A stretch of 64,000 nt of DNA, taken from contig JAUPFP010000003.1 of assembly GCA_036925085.1 (NCBI GenBank), positions 12,365,675-12,429,674 on the forward strand. Reading direction: 5' to 3'. Positions within the stretch are counted from its first letter, which is position 1, and every line of letters begins with the position of its first letter. Shown piece after piece: positions 54,700-63,774 of this stretch. Below the pieces are notes generated by a model, which had not been told where the DNA came from, searched no databases, and saw only the letters and a program-made list of their open reading frames with translations. The stretch comes from Brachycybe producta (Eukaryota > Arthropoda > Diplopoda > Playtdesmida > Andrognathidae). Position numbers and translations under genes: made by a program.

Positions 54700-55062
54700 C
54701 AAGCAGCAAGCAGCAGCTGCTTTGGGTTCACACTTGTCCAGTCACTGCTGGTATTAGCAGTACAAGTCATCCAATCACCGTCTTGCAAAAACACAAACTC
54801 TAACAACAACCAACCCAAACAGTGGAGTTTCAACTACCACTAGTGCCACTACTAGCAAAAAAAAGTTCACACTAGATGGCAGCAGCAGGAAGGGAGTCAC
54901 ATGACCAGCTGGTAGCTGCTAAAGTTGGACATGTCCAACTTCACCAGCAGCTGTTAAAATTACTATCCCGCTGGTGAAAGCAGCTGCTGGTAGCAGTTCA
55001 GACTATGCTGCTAGCTAGCTACAACCAGCCAGGCTTGTAAACCAGCCTAGTGTGACTGCCGC
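54700..55062. mobile_element. Element D3, left-truncated
   Basis: From CAGCAAGCAGCAGCTGCTTT it follows D1 closely to CAGCCTAGTGTGACTGCCGC, then TTAA (55063-55066). The left TIR is missing. Confidence 0.8.
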
Positions 55063-55066
55063 TTAA

Positions 55067-55482
55067 GTCTTCAACTTCTGCAGTTAATTCGTTCTGGAAG
55101 TTTCCGCGTAAAGGTTGACCGCCAGAAATCGGCTCGGAACCAGATGCATACCGGTTGCTGTCTTCAGATTAGACCGGAATTTCTGAAGGAGGCATGCACG
55201 TGGTTGCTCTTCGCTCACGCCACGGTTGTCTGTGCTTAACTATCATAATGGAAGAAAAATGGATTCAAGCAGGTCCAATGAAGAGATGTGTGTACGTCGT
55301 ATTCCCTTTTTTCAGAAGTGGAAGAAGAGGAATGAATTGAACAAATGTATGGTTCTGTTCGGCTGACCCACAGTAGTCCGGCCCGAATGGGAAAAATGCC
55401 AATCAAATCCCCTTTCTGGCATTCCCGTCCAGCTGTCCGAGCAGATTCCGTTTGGGCCTAGTCTGGGTTTACCACACCTTAC
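55067..55482. other. Unannotated stretch
   Basis: No gene or element is recognised. Confidence 0.45.
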
Positions 55483-55605
55483 CAACTTCTAATTAGTTTA
55501 TTTTCCATGCCCCCAGCCCTTTTGAATTTGTAATTGGTTGATATTTGGTATGACGCTCATAAAAGGGCGGGGCAAACAACTGTATCTTCCTGTCCTTACA
55601 TGCCT
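55483..55605. mobile_element. Family B MITE, copy B7, left-truncated
   Basis: ACCAACTTCTAATTAGTTTA, AATTGGTTGATATTTGG and AAAGGGCGGGGCAAACAACT lead to CTTACATGCCTGTG, the family B right end. The left terminus is absent. Confidence 0.75.
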
Positions 55606-55689
55606 GTGTAGTTTCCGAGAACATTCGTGCACAAAGGGGGAAGTGAGTGAAGGAAGGAGAGATAGTCAGCCCTTAGCAAAATTATTATG

Positions 55690-56028
55690 TGTGTGCATGT
55701 GTGGGTGTCTGTCTGTGATAATGCTGTACAAACCTTGAAACACGTCGGAATTTATATAAATTTAAATGAATAAATGAACAGCTTTTTTTCTCAAGATCAA
55801 CTAGTCTATATGTTGCACCCTTCCCATCCAAGAACCCCATGATATTAAATTGGAGAGGGAAAAAGGTTGGAAAGTGTAGAAGAGGGGGAGAGAAACGTGG
55901 AGGGAGAAAAAGTGGGAGGGGGTGACTGAAATTGAAATGAAAGGAGTAAAAAAAGGAAAAAACGACGCGCATGCGCACAGTTGCGTGTGAATTTTGCTCC
56001 CGTCATTTATGACGGGTTACCCCACTAG
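55690..56028 (+). mobile_element. Helitron-like element W2
   Basis: From TGTCTGTCTGTG it contains AATGCTGTACAAACCTTG and AATTTATATAAATTTAAATG, a purine-rich stretch and AACGACGCGCATGCGCAC. It ends with the hairpin CCCGTCATTTATGACGGG (55999-56016), TTACCCCA and CTAG (56025-56028) before T. The exact 5' end is uncertain because of the GT-rich flank. Confidence 0.8.
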
Positions 56029-56524
56029 TAATGTTAGAAAATAGATTTTAGTTTACTGCTATAACAATGAGTTGATGTAATAGTTTTATATGTAGTATAA
56101 GTTATATAGCATTCTACTGTGAGATATGAAATCTTTGCTTTTCATCACAAGAAGAAATTAACATGAGAGACTAGTGGTGGTGCAAGCAGATTTTTTTTTT
56201 CTTATCCCATCTTAACTAATTTGCATAAGTACTATGTATCTCAGTAATATTATGTGCATATAGATATCTTATTTCATTTTTTTTTAAAAAAGAAAATCCT
56301 GGAATAAGTTTTCAGAATAAATACTTTATTGTAAATAGTTATTATTTTTCGATTTAAATAAAATCTTTTTTTTTTTTTTTTTTTTTTTGCCAAAAAAAAA
56401 TTGCTGCAATTGAATTAATTTTGAAATGATTATGAATTTATGAAGGTTTCAGATTTTTTAAGAATAGCTAACATCTAAATAGCAACTGAAGCTTGAGTTT
56501 GAAGACTGAACAGATTGCTTGTTT
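56029..56524. other. Unannotated AT-rich stretch
   Basis: A T-run of about 22 lies near 56366-56388. Nothing else is recognised. Confidence 0.45.
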
Positions 56525-56592
56525 TAGGTCGGCCCCAGACGTAAAATTTCACTGCGCGAATTTAACTGCACATGTCTATCGTTCTATACCAC

Positions 56593-56797
56593 ACAGACCA
56601 TTAGAAATCGGGACAAACAGAAGTTGGATCCGCCCTTTTTATGACGACCGGCAACTTCTAATTGGTTGGTTGTGTGGTTCGACGTTGAAAAGGGCGGCGC
56701 ATGTGACGTCAGACTACATAACCAGCCAATTAGAAGTTGCCCGTCGTCATAAAAAGGACGGAGCCAACTTCTGTTGTCCCTATTTCTAATTGCGTCT
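56593..56797. mobile_element. Family A MITE, copy A8, perfect 9-bp TSD
   Basis: The ends ACAGACCATTAG and CTAATTGCGTCT lie between CTATACCAC at 56584-56592 and 56798-56806. The centre has GCATGTGACGTCAGACTAC with a perfect CRE. GC boxes are GGGCGGCG and GGACGGAG. Confidence 0.92.
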
Positions 56798-56806
56798 CTA
56801 TACCAC

Positions 56807-57001
56807 TGGCATCTGTAGACAGCTTCGGAATTTCCTTGGCTCCGCCCTTTTATGAGGGTCATCCATTTCTAATTTGTTTGTTACTGGGTCTGCTGTCACA
56901 TGCCCCGCCCTTTTTTATTTTTAATTGGTTGATATTTGGTCTGATGCTCATAAAAGGGCGGGAATCAAGGAAATTCTGACGCTGTTTACAGATGCATGTT
57001 T
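56807..57001. mobile_element. Family B-like MITE, copy B8
   Basis: The left end TGGCATCTGTAGACAGC faces GCTGTTTACAGATGCATG. GGAATTTCCTTGGCTCCGCC faces the complement near 56955-56980. CTATACCAC lies on both sides (56798-56806 and 57002-57010), the left one shared with A8. No CRE (CTGCTGTCACAT). Confidence 0.8.
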
Positions 57002-57138
57002 CTATACCACGCTTGTCATGTCGAAAACACTCCGTATTGGTGATATCACTAATTCTGTTTATGATGTCATGGATTCAAATAGTGATGTCACTAATTTCGA
57101 GTATTTTTTGACATGAACGGCGCTACATACAACGAATG

Positions 57139-57179
57139 TTTTAACGGTATGATCTGCTTCACAAATCATACCGTTAAAA
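57139..57179. repeat. Perfect 15-bp hairpin
   Basis: TTTTAACGGTATGAT (57139-57153) is exactly complementary to ATCATACCGTTAAAA (57165-57179), with an 11-base loop. Confidence 0.85.
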
Positions 57180-57340
57180 ACGTACTAACCAATCCATTAC
57201 CAAGAAAAGTGAAAAGGTTGGTCAGATGGTTGTGACAGCCACATGGCACTTTTCGGGCATGTTAGAGGTTAGATTTTGACGCCAATATGCAGCATTTAAT
57301 GACTTTGTTGCTTGAACTTAGAAAGCAAAAGAAAGCGAAG

Positions 57341-57531
57341 ACAGGCAATTAGTAATCGGGACGTACAGACGTTGGCTCCGCCCTTTTTTATGACGACCGG
57401 CAACTTCTAATTGGTTGGTTATGTAGTATGACGTCACATGGTCCGCCCTTGTCAACGTCGAACCACACAACAAACCAATTAGAAGTTGCTAGTCGTCATA
57501 AAAAGGGCGGAGCCAACTTGTAATTGCCTGT
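57341..57531. mobile_element. Family A MITE, copy A9
   Basis: ACAGGCAATTAGTAATCGGG opens it and GTAATTGCCTGT closes it. The arms carry TTGGCTCCGCCC and GGGCGGAGCCAACTT. The centre has ATGACGTCACATGG, a perfect CRE in the opposite orientation to most copies. The flanks AAAGCGAAG and ATCGGAAAG match poorly. Confidence 0.87.
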
Positions 57532-58520
57532 ATCGGAAAGGGCTGCTGTTGTCAAAGGCTGACAGTGCAAATGCATGCAAACGTCGTCTTTTTCAAATGA
57601 AGCTATAAACGTTCAGCATTGAAGGATGGTCATAAATGTGGCTAAAGCCGAGTCCAGACTAGAACATACCACCAACCGAACACTTGTTTGCGAACATGTC
57701 CCAAGGACATGTTCGTTGTTCTGTTAGCTGTGGCCGGAGTGTCTAAATTTGAACAGAACATTTTCGCAATGTGTTCCCGACTGGTTCCGACCAGAACTAC
57801 CAATGACTACTTGACGTTCGTAGAAATGTTCGCCGCGACGCGCAAATTACTCCTGGCCCGAACACGAACATCCTTTGATGTGACAGGCAAAACCCGACAA
57901 CTGGTGGATCTCAGCTGAACAGAACAACGAACATTAGGGCTGGCGATATTTTGGAAAAATCGAAATCGGTCCGATATTTAAAAAAAAATCGATTTGTAAC
58001 AATAAAAAAAAATTGAAAAAAATGAAGAATGTGCTCGAAGTCTGGACCCGACTTTTTGTAGCCCCCCCCCCCCCCCCCCCCTTTCTCCTTTCCAAGAAAA
58101 AAAAATGTGCTCCATGCAAATTTTCGTTGCAAATTGCCGTATTCTTGTCATTGACGTGAGGCGGAGCAGAGAGCGAGCGAGTGAGGGAGGGAGGGGGGGG
58201 GAGAGCTTCAAAGCTAATCGTAAATATTACAACGCTTTTGTGATGTTGCCTACAACGAACAATAGTGTTGTAAGTCTTTTGTGGTGGAGCGGAAGCGAGA
58301 CCGGACGACGAAAGGGTTTCAAAGGTGGCAGATCAAAAAAAAAAAAATGTCTCATCCGCTTGAGTTTCTTTTGAGAAATGCAGCAGCAGCAAGCTTTATT
58401 ATGACTCATCTGTGGTGTCATTGTTTGCACAGTGTCATTTTCGTCCAAAGTGGGATCTTTTCTTCTTCTTCTTCTTCCTGACTGTACTTGTCACCTCAGA
58501 TTAGGATCGTGACATCTGTC

Positions 58521-58534
58521 GTTACCATGACAAC
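58521..58534. promoter_or_regulatory. X-box-like RFX motif
   Basis: GTTACCATGACAAC closely follows the RFX X-box pattern (GTTRCC, AT, GRYAAC). No nearby gene start is recognisable. Confidence 0.4.
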
Positions 58535-58574
58535 CGTCTATTATCGCTTATTGCCTCCTTATATGATGAGCTTA

Positions 58575-58578
<4 letters not shown>

Positions 58579-58626
<48 letters not shown>
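58579..58626. repeat. (CT)n microsatellite
   Basis: An essentially pure CT dinucleotide run of about 24 units. Confidence 0.95.
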
Positions 58627-58627
<1 letters not shown>

Positions 58628-58924
58628 GCCACTTATTTGTTCACTTGTCAAATGTGTTGTGTTGTGTTGGATGTTGTGACATCTTTCAGGTGTCAAGTAT
58701 AAATGTTTTTTTTAGAACGTTGCGTCACAAATGTTATGTGTGTCTGTGTTTTGGCGTGATGTGTGTGTGCGTGCGCGTGCGACACTTATGAGTGAGGTAT
58801 CACAGTTTTTTTTGTTGTATGTGTGATCTCATTGGTGGCAAGTTCAAACTTACAGGGTGTGTAAGAAAGACGGTTCTGATTACAAAATTTTATATTTATT
58901 TATATATATATACTGTATATTGAG

Positions 58925-59154
58925 CTTTGTCTGTCTGTGTATAACGCTGTAAAAACAAAAGACCAAAAACGTTTAAGCACGTCGCATTTATTTCAATTTA
59001 AATGAACCGGTTTTTTTCTCATTGTCAACTTTATGTTGGGCTGTCCCGATCGAAGAACCCAAACAATATTAAGGTGCTTGTAATTAAATAATTTTAGTAG
59101 CAAAATTACACTAGAATTTTGCTCCCGTCATTTATAAAAAGGTTACCCCACTAA
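58925..59154 (+). mobile_element. Helitron-like element W3
   Basis: TTGTCTGTCTGTGTATAACG opens it. AAGCACGTCGCATTTATTTC follows, and it ends with CTCCCGTCATTTATAAAAAG, GTTACCCCA and CTAA before T. The terminal hairpin is partly decayed (GACGGG changed). CTAA still fits the Helitron CTRR end. Confidence 0.72.
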
Positions 59155-59614
59155 TATTTAATTATAATAATTAAGAGATGGAAACGGTTTGGAACCGGTT
59201 CGCCAATTACTGGAACTGATAGAACCGGTTCGCCAGTATTATTTTCACTAGTTGAGGCGGGCATTTCCAAAACGTTGTAAATATCACCACATAACGGATG
59301 AAATAACGTGTTAAGTCAAAAGTGGGTTGTAAACGCCACAATGCTTTTTGCAGGGGAATTTGCTTTTCTCGAAAGTGCTGTTCCTAGTGGTGAAAATCTG
59401 AAGTAGAATTGTTGTGCGAGTCATAACGTCTGTAACAGCCAATAACAATTCAAGAGGCAACATGGCCAGTCACTTAGTGACTATAGTCACGTAGTAAATG
59501 CCAACAAGCAACGTATATGCTGACTACTTGTCAGCATATGTTGAAGGATAGCATTTACAACGTTTTGGAACTGACGTGATGTTTAAATTTTTTGAAAAAA
59601 AAGTGTATATATAA
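59155..59614. other. Unannotated stretch
   Basis: GGAACCGGTTCGCCA occurs nearly twice (59191 and 59223). An inverted pair, GCATTTACAACGTTTTGGAA facing TTCCAAAACGTTGTAAAT, lies at 59549 and 59265, suggesting a decayed foldback. Confidence 0.45.
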
Positions 59615-59626
59615 TATTTCAGGTCT

Positions 59627-59694
<68 letters not shown>

Positions 59695-60053
59695 AGTAAC
59701 AAAACCCTTGAAGCACGTGAGAATTTATATAAATTTGAATAAATGAACCGGTTTTTTTTTCTCAAGGTCAACTATATATTGAACTTTTCCTTTGGAAAGT
59801 GTAGAAGGGGAGAGAGAGAAAAGTGGGAGGGGTGAGGGGAAAAGGTTGGAAAGTGTAAAGGGGAGAGAGAGAGAAGAGGGGGAGGGGGTGAGGGGAAAAG
59901 GTTGGAAAGTGTAGAAGGGGAGAGAGAGAGAGAAAAGTGGGAGGGGGTGACTGAAACTGAAATGAAAGGAGTAAAAAAAGGAAAAAACGACGCGCATGCG
60001 CACAATTGCCTGTGAATTTTGCTCCCGTCATTTATGACGGGTTACCCCACTAG
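59615..60053 (+). mobile_element. Helitron-like element W4 with internal expansion
   Basis: It opens in a long (GT)n run (59630-59692), then AAAACCCTTGAAGCACGTG. It ends with the hairpin CCCGTCATTTATGACGGG (60024-60041), TTACCCCA and CTAG (60050-60053) before T. Compared with W2, a purine-rich unit with GGTTGGAAAGTGTAGAAGGG is repeated about three times (59795-59945). Three overlapping Ser/Leu/Pro-rich ORFs on the minus strand come from this. Confidence 0.8.
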
Positions 60054-60224
60054 TATTTTTAATACTGATTAATAATTTTTTAATGCCTTTGATGCAATTG
60101 GTTTAGTAGAGAATTAGTTTTTGTTATCTTTCGAAAAAATTAAATTTTGGCATTTACAACGTTTTGAAAATGCATGCTTCAGTTAGCGTTGGACTTGTTG
60201 CCTTTTAGTAATGCAGTCGTACTC
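60054..60224. other. Unannotated short stretch
   Basis: CATTTACAACGTTTTGAAAA near 60151 repeats the motif at 59549. Nothing else is recognised. Confidence 0.4.
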
Positions 60225-60419
60225 ACAGGTAAGGGTGCTCGGCACAATACAATCGTTTGCCCCGACCCTTTTATGAGCGTCACACCAAACATCAACCAAT
60301 TAGAAATTGAGAAGGGCGGGGCATGTAACATCAGGCCAAATAAGAAATCGATTAGAAGTTGCTGTTCATCATAAAAGGACGGGGCAAACGATTATATCGT
60401 GTTGAGCACACTTGCCTGT
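60225..60419. mobile_element. Family C MITE, copy C3
   Basis: The ends are ACAGGTAAGGGTGCTCGGCA and TGAGCACACTTGCCTGTG. The arms AATCGTTTGCCCCGACCC and GGACGGGGCAAACGATT are inverted. The core has AACCAATTAGAAATTGAG. The flanks match at only 6 of 9. Confidence 0.8.
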
Positions 60420-60873
60420 GTTGTGCACTGTGGTATGTTCTCTGATACTACAACTAATAGCCAAGAAATTAATCAAGCTTTTTATTTGTAACAAATATCA
60501 AAGAAAAAAAAAGTCAATTGAGGTAATTTCGGTTGATTGAGCTACGTTTACACAGAACATGGTATTTCTCGCAGAGTAATTGGACAATAAGAGTTTATGA
60601 AAACCACATCCCAATGGACGCTTCTCATTTATTGTTATCATTTACAGTTTTGTCAATTTATTGGCGCCCTATTGAGACATGTAAGCTGGTCTCTATTAGC
60701 TGTCAGCTCCCAATAGAGCAGCATTTTCAGAATATACATGCACAAATCAGTTCGGAATCAATTTTTATGCATTACCCATAATGCATTTTATCCCAGGTTT
60801 TATTTCTAGTTTAAGCAACTAATATTTCTACCAGCCGTCTAGCTCAGAGCAAGGAGAAGAACAGACGGGAAAC
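60420..60873. other. Unannotated stretch
   Basis: No gene or element is recognised. An 82-codon frame is unsupported. Confidence 0.45.
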
Positions 60874-61596
60874 ACTAGCGTTAGCCCAGCGGGAACTTCC
60901 GCGAGCCTGCGCGCATATATTGCCGTCTATCGTTTTTTCATAGGAAAGTGATGGCAAATGGAAACAACTGTCCCTCTATCGTATTTATCATCTCGTTATT
61001 ACAGGCAATTAGAAATCGGGACATGCAGAAGTTGGCTCCGCTCTTTTTATGACGACGAGCAACTTTGGTTTGTTGTGTGGTTTGACGTTGAGAAGGGCGG
61101 CGCATGTGAGTGACGTCAGACTACATAACCAACCAATTGGAAGTTGCCGGTCGTCATAAAAAGGGCGGAGCCAACTTCTGTACGTCCCGATTTCTAATTG
61201 CCTGTCTCGTTATAGCGGCTTTTAAGGGTCGAGTGTCGATACGACGTGTTTTGATTGGGCACTGCTCAATGCGCATGTTTATTTTTTCGACTAGGAGTTC
61301 GTGCCGCATATATTTTCAAAAAAAATTTTCTTTTTATGGGGGGGAGAATTTTATTTAGGTTTCGCGCGCCGCAGGCGCGCAAAAAACGCCAAATTTAATT
61401 TTATTTCATTAATTTTAATTTTGTTTAATTTAATTTTCGACGACTTCCTGTTGCTCATATAGTGAACCTCTCATTGGCAGTTTCTATTGGCAATCAATAG
61501 ATGGCGCTGCTAACGCAAATCTGCAATCACTTTCCTATGTAAAACGATAGACGGCAATGCAATGCTCGCGGAAGTTCCCAGTGGGCTAACGCCAGT
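60874..61596. mobile_element. Family F element, full-length copy F2
   Basis: The left end ACTAGCGTTAGCCCAGCGGG and inner GAACTTCCGCGAGC face the right end GCTCGCGGAAGTTC then CCAGTGGGCTAACGCCAGT. The flanks CGGGAAAC (60866-60873) and AGGGAAAC (61597-61604) match at 7 of 8. A10 is nested at 61011-61205, so the original is about 520 bp. hAT-type by duplication length. Confidence 0.85.
61011..61205. mobile_element. Family A MITE, copy A10, nested in F2
   Basis: The ends are ACAGGCAATTAGAAATCGGG and CCCGATTTCTAATTGCCTGT. The flanks CTCGTTATT and CTCGTTATA (61002-61010, 61206-61214) match at 8 of 9. The unsplit target sequence TATCATCTCGTTATT exists at 51592 in F4, confirming the insertion site. 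It has a perfect CRE at the centre. Confidence 0.92.
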
Positions 61597-61704
61597 AGGG
61601 AAACTGGGCCATTAACTTGTGACAGATTTTTTTTCTGCGCATGTGCACAGTTTTCTATAGACTTCTATGATAAAAATTTCTTTTCCAATTCTTTTCAAAA
61701 TGGC

Positions 61705-61784
61705 GGCTACATAGAAGTGGCTTGAGTAACCTGTTAACAGGCAGAGGCCTGTTAACAGGTTACTCAAGCCACTTCTATGTAGCC
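61705..61784. repeat. Perfect 38-bp hairpin, 4-base loop
   Basis: The arm 61705-61742 (starting GGCTACATAGAAGTGGCTTG) is exactly complementary to 61747-61784, with loop AGAG. It includes CCTGTTAACAGG palindromes. No mismatch is seen. Confidence 0.92.
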
Positions 61785-62219
61785 TTCCTGTAGCAAGAAC
61801 ATTAAAGGTGCCGAACAAGAGTTTCCCTTTTGTTCTTCTGTGCCCATTTGTGCCCTGTGCTTGTTTCGGTAGTGATAATCGAATTCCTCTTACAAAATGG
61901 TTGTTCTGCAAACAAAAGAAATAATGGCTTTCCCTTGAGGAAACCAGAAAAGCTGCATTTGTTCAACTGCGCTGTGTACGCCAGTCAATGGCCGTCACAA
62001 GACACTGTTTGTCACAATATTGTGTAATTTGTTTTTTTGTTGTGACAGTTACAAAGTCATGAGCTAGATATGACAATTTCCTATTATATAACAGTTTTAT
62101 TTTTCTTCTATAAGGACATCCCAGATTATATTATTATTCCATTGGCTAGCCTCCATCACCATCTCTCTGTTATTGCCAACCAAGGTGGAGCAAGTTGCAA
62201 TTCGTTTGTACTAACCTTG
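61785..62219. other. Unannotated stretch
   Basis: No gene or element is recognised. Confidence 0.4.
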
Positions 62220-62885
62220 TTATAACCCTTGTAGCAGTCATAAAATAATAGTGTACAAGTGATGACATATCATAATGTATGATTGTCGCAATTTTTTCCT
62301 GCAATAAGGATTTTGAGTCTCATTACAGAAAGATAATCAGATTGTCATAATCTTGTAACAGTTATTATGATAACTATTACTCTATGACTGTTGTGTTGTA
62401 CAAAATAATGAGTCATAAAATAGTGACATCATAAGGTATAACTTGTCACAATGTTATTAGTCTTTATGACTTTCTCTCTAATGATGCGCCCTGTATAGAT
62501 TGTCATATTTCGCTCATAACAATTGTAGCAGTCACAAAAGCAAAAGTTACTTAATATCAGTATGATTAATATTGTTCTATGGTTGTCATTGACTAGTGTA
62601 CAAAATGATATGATAGTCATAAAATAATAGCCGAACAAACAGCGACATCATAACGTATGAATGTCACAATTTTATGACTTTTCTATCTAATGATTGCCCC
62701 TGTATAGATTGTCATATTTGGCTCATAACCATTGTAACAGTCACAAGAGCAAATTACAAAATACCATTCTGATAAGTATTGTTCTGATGTACAATATAAT
62801 AAGATAGTCATAAAATAATAGCAAACAAAAAGTGACATAAGGTGTAAAGTAACTGTCACAATTTTATGACTTTTTCTCTAATGAA
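62220..62885. repeat. AT-rich tandem repeat, period ~209 bp
   Basis: CCTGTATAGATTGTCATATTTCG occurs near 62491 and again near 62700. CATAACGTATGAATGTCACA-type blocks occur near 62270, 62430, 62651 and 62838. About three decayed units; not coding. Confidence 0.65.
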
Positions 62886-63143
62886 TGCTCCTCCCGCTTC
62901 CCCCTGTCTAAAATAAACTTTGGCTTTTCTGCTGAACCCCTTATGCTTTTCAGTGCATTATTATGTTCTGGGATGAAATTGAGTAAAAAGATTTTGTTTG
63001 TTAATATTTGAAACGATTTAAACTTTTACGAGCTGAAGAAAAAAAAGAAGATATAAATAAAAAAAAAAACCCCGTCTTTTGTCTGAATGTTTTAGTAGCA
63101 ATCAAAAGATGTAAATAATTTGGTTTCCAGGTGCGAGAGGGGG
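62886..63143. other. Unannotated stretch
   Basis: Poly-A with flanking low-complexity sequence. No gene is seen. Confidence 0.4.
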
Positions 63144-63157
63144 GTTGCCATGGAAAC
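63144..63157 (+). promoter_or_regulatory. X-box-like RFX motif
   Basis: GTTGCCATGGAAAC is identical to the minus-strand site at 9806-9819, while the surrounding sequence is unrelated. It fits the RFX X-box. No adjacent start codon context is convincing. Confidence 0.45.
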
Positions 63158-63774
63158 GGTAACAATGGTTGTGGAAGAACGAACGAACATTGATGAAAGT
63201 CATGTTTGTGTCCATTGTCTGATGTGTTTACTAAGTGAGAGATTTGAGTAGAGGAGGATATTATAAGGTGAGAGAGAGAGAGAGAGAGAAACCTGGAGCT
63301 ATAAAATTGGACCATTGGGCCAATTGTCTTCTTTTAGCTCATTGAGGTTCAACACCACGTTTTTTTTTTACAACTTTGGAAAATACAATCTTTAGCAGGA
63401 TATTGGTAGTTTGCCAACTTTGGCCACCATTGTTCACTTCTTCCCAATTTTTTTTGGTGACATTTCTCTTCCCCACTGTGTCGTTTCTCTCTCTCTCTCC
63501 CGCCCCCTTCCCATCTCCCCCACCTTTTGTTTCTGAATCAGTGGGAGATGTGACACAAATGTGTCGTTTTGATCTCTCACCATGTCATATTGTCATTTGA
63601 AATGAACTGATGTTACAGCCATCATTATGACGAATCGGATCATGAAATCTATATTCAGTTTTCAAATTTCGTAATTCAATATGGAAAAGTGAATCAAATT
63701 CCAGAAGAAAAAAATACTTGCTGTAATTTGTTTTTTTTTTGGTCAATTTATATCTGCATAAAAGGAAAACGGCG
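63158..63774. other. Unannotated stretch
   Basis: (GA)n lies at about 63271-63290. C/T-rich sequence runs from about 63480 to 63530. No gene is seen. Confidence 0.45.

Larger units (their letters stand above)
56525..57138. mobile_element. Foldback CC2 with two nested MITEs
   Basis: GGTCGGCCCCAGACGTAAAA and TTTAACTGCACATGTC correspond to the inverted outer part of CC1. After the nested A8 and B8 the CC sequence resumes (TGATATCACTAATTC, GAACGGCGCTACATACAACG). The host copy is older than both insertions. Confidence 0.6.
57532..58924. other. Unannotated stretch
   Basis: TAGGGCTGGCGATATTTTGG at 57934 resembles a lone hAT-like end. A C-run (about 19) lies at 58063-58081 and (CT)n lies at 58579-58626. 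Frames around these are low-complexity. Confidence 0.45.

Noticed and set aside
55685..55978. Ser/Pro-rich minus-strand ORFs here and at 59725-60031
   Set aside because: They are translations of the purine-rich interior of Helitron-like W2 and W4.
57688..57918. 76-codon frame with moderately normal codon use
   Set aside because: The region shows internal inverted blocks (AACATGTCC / GGACATGTTC) and no known domain; probably part of an unclassified element.
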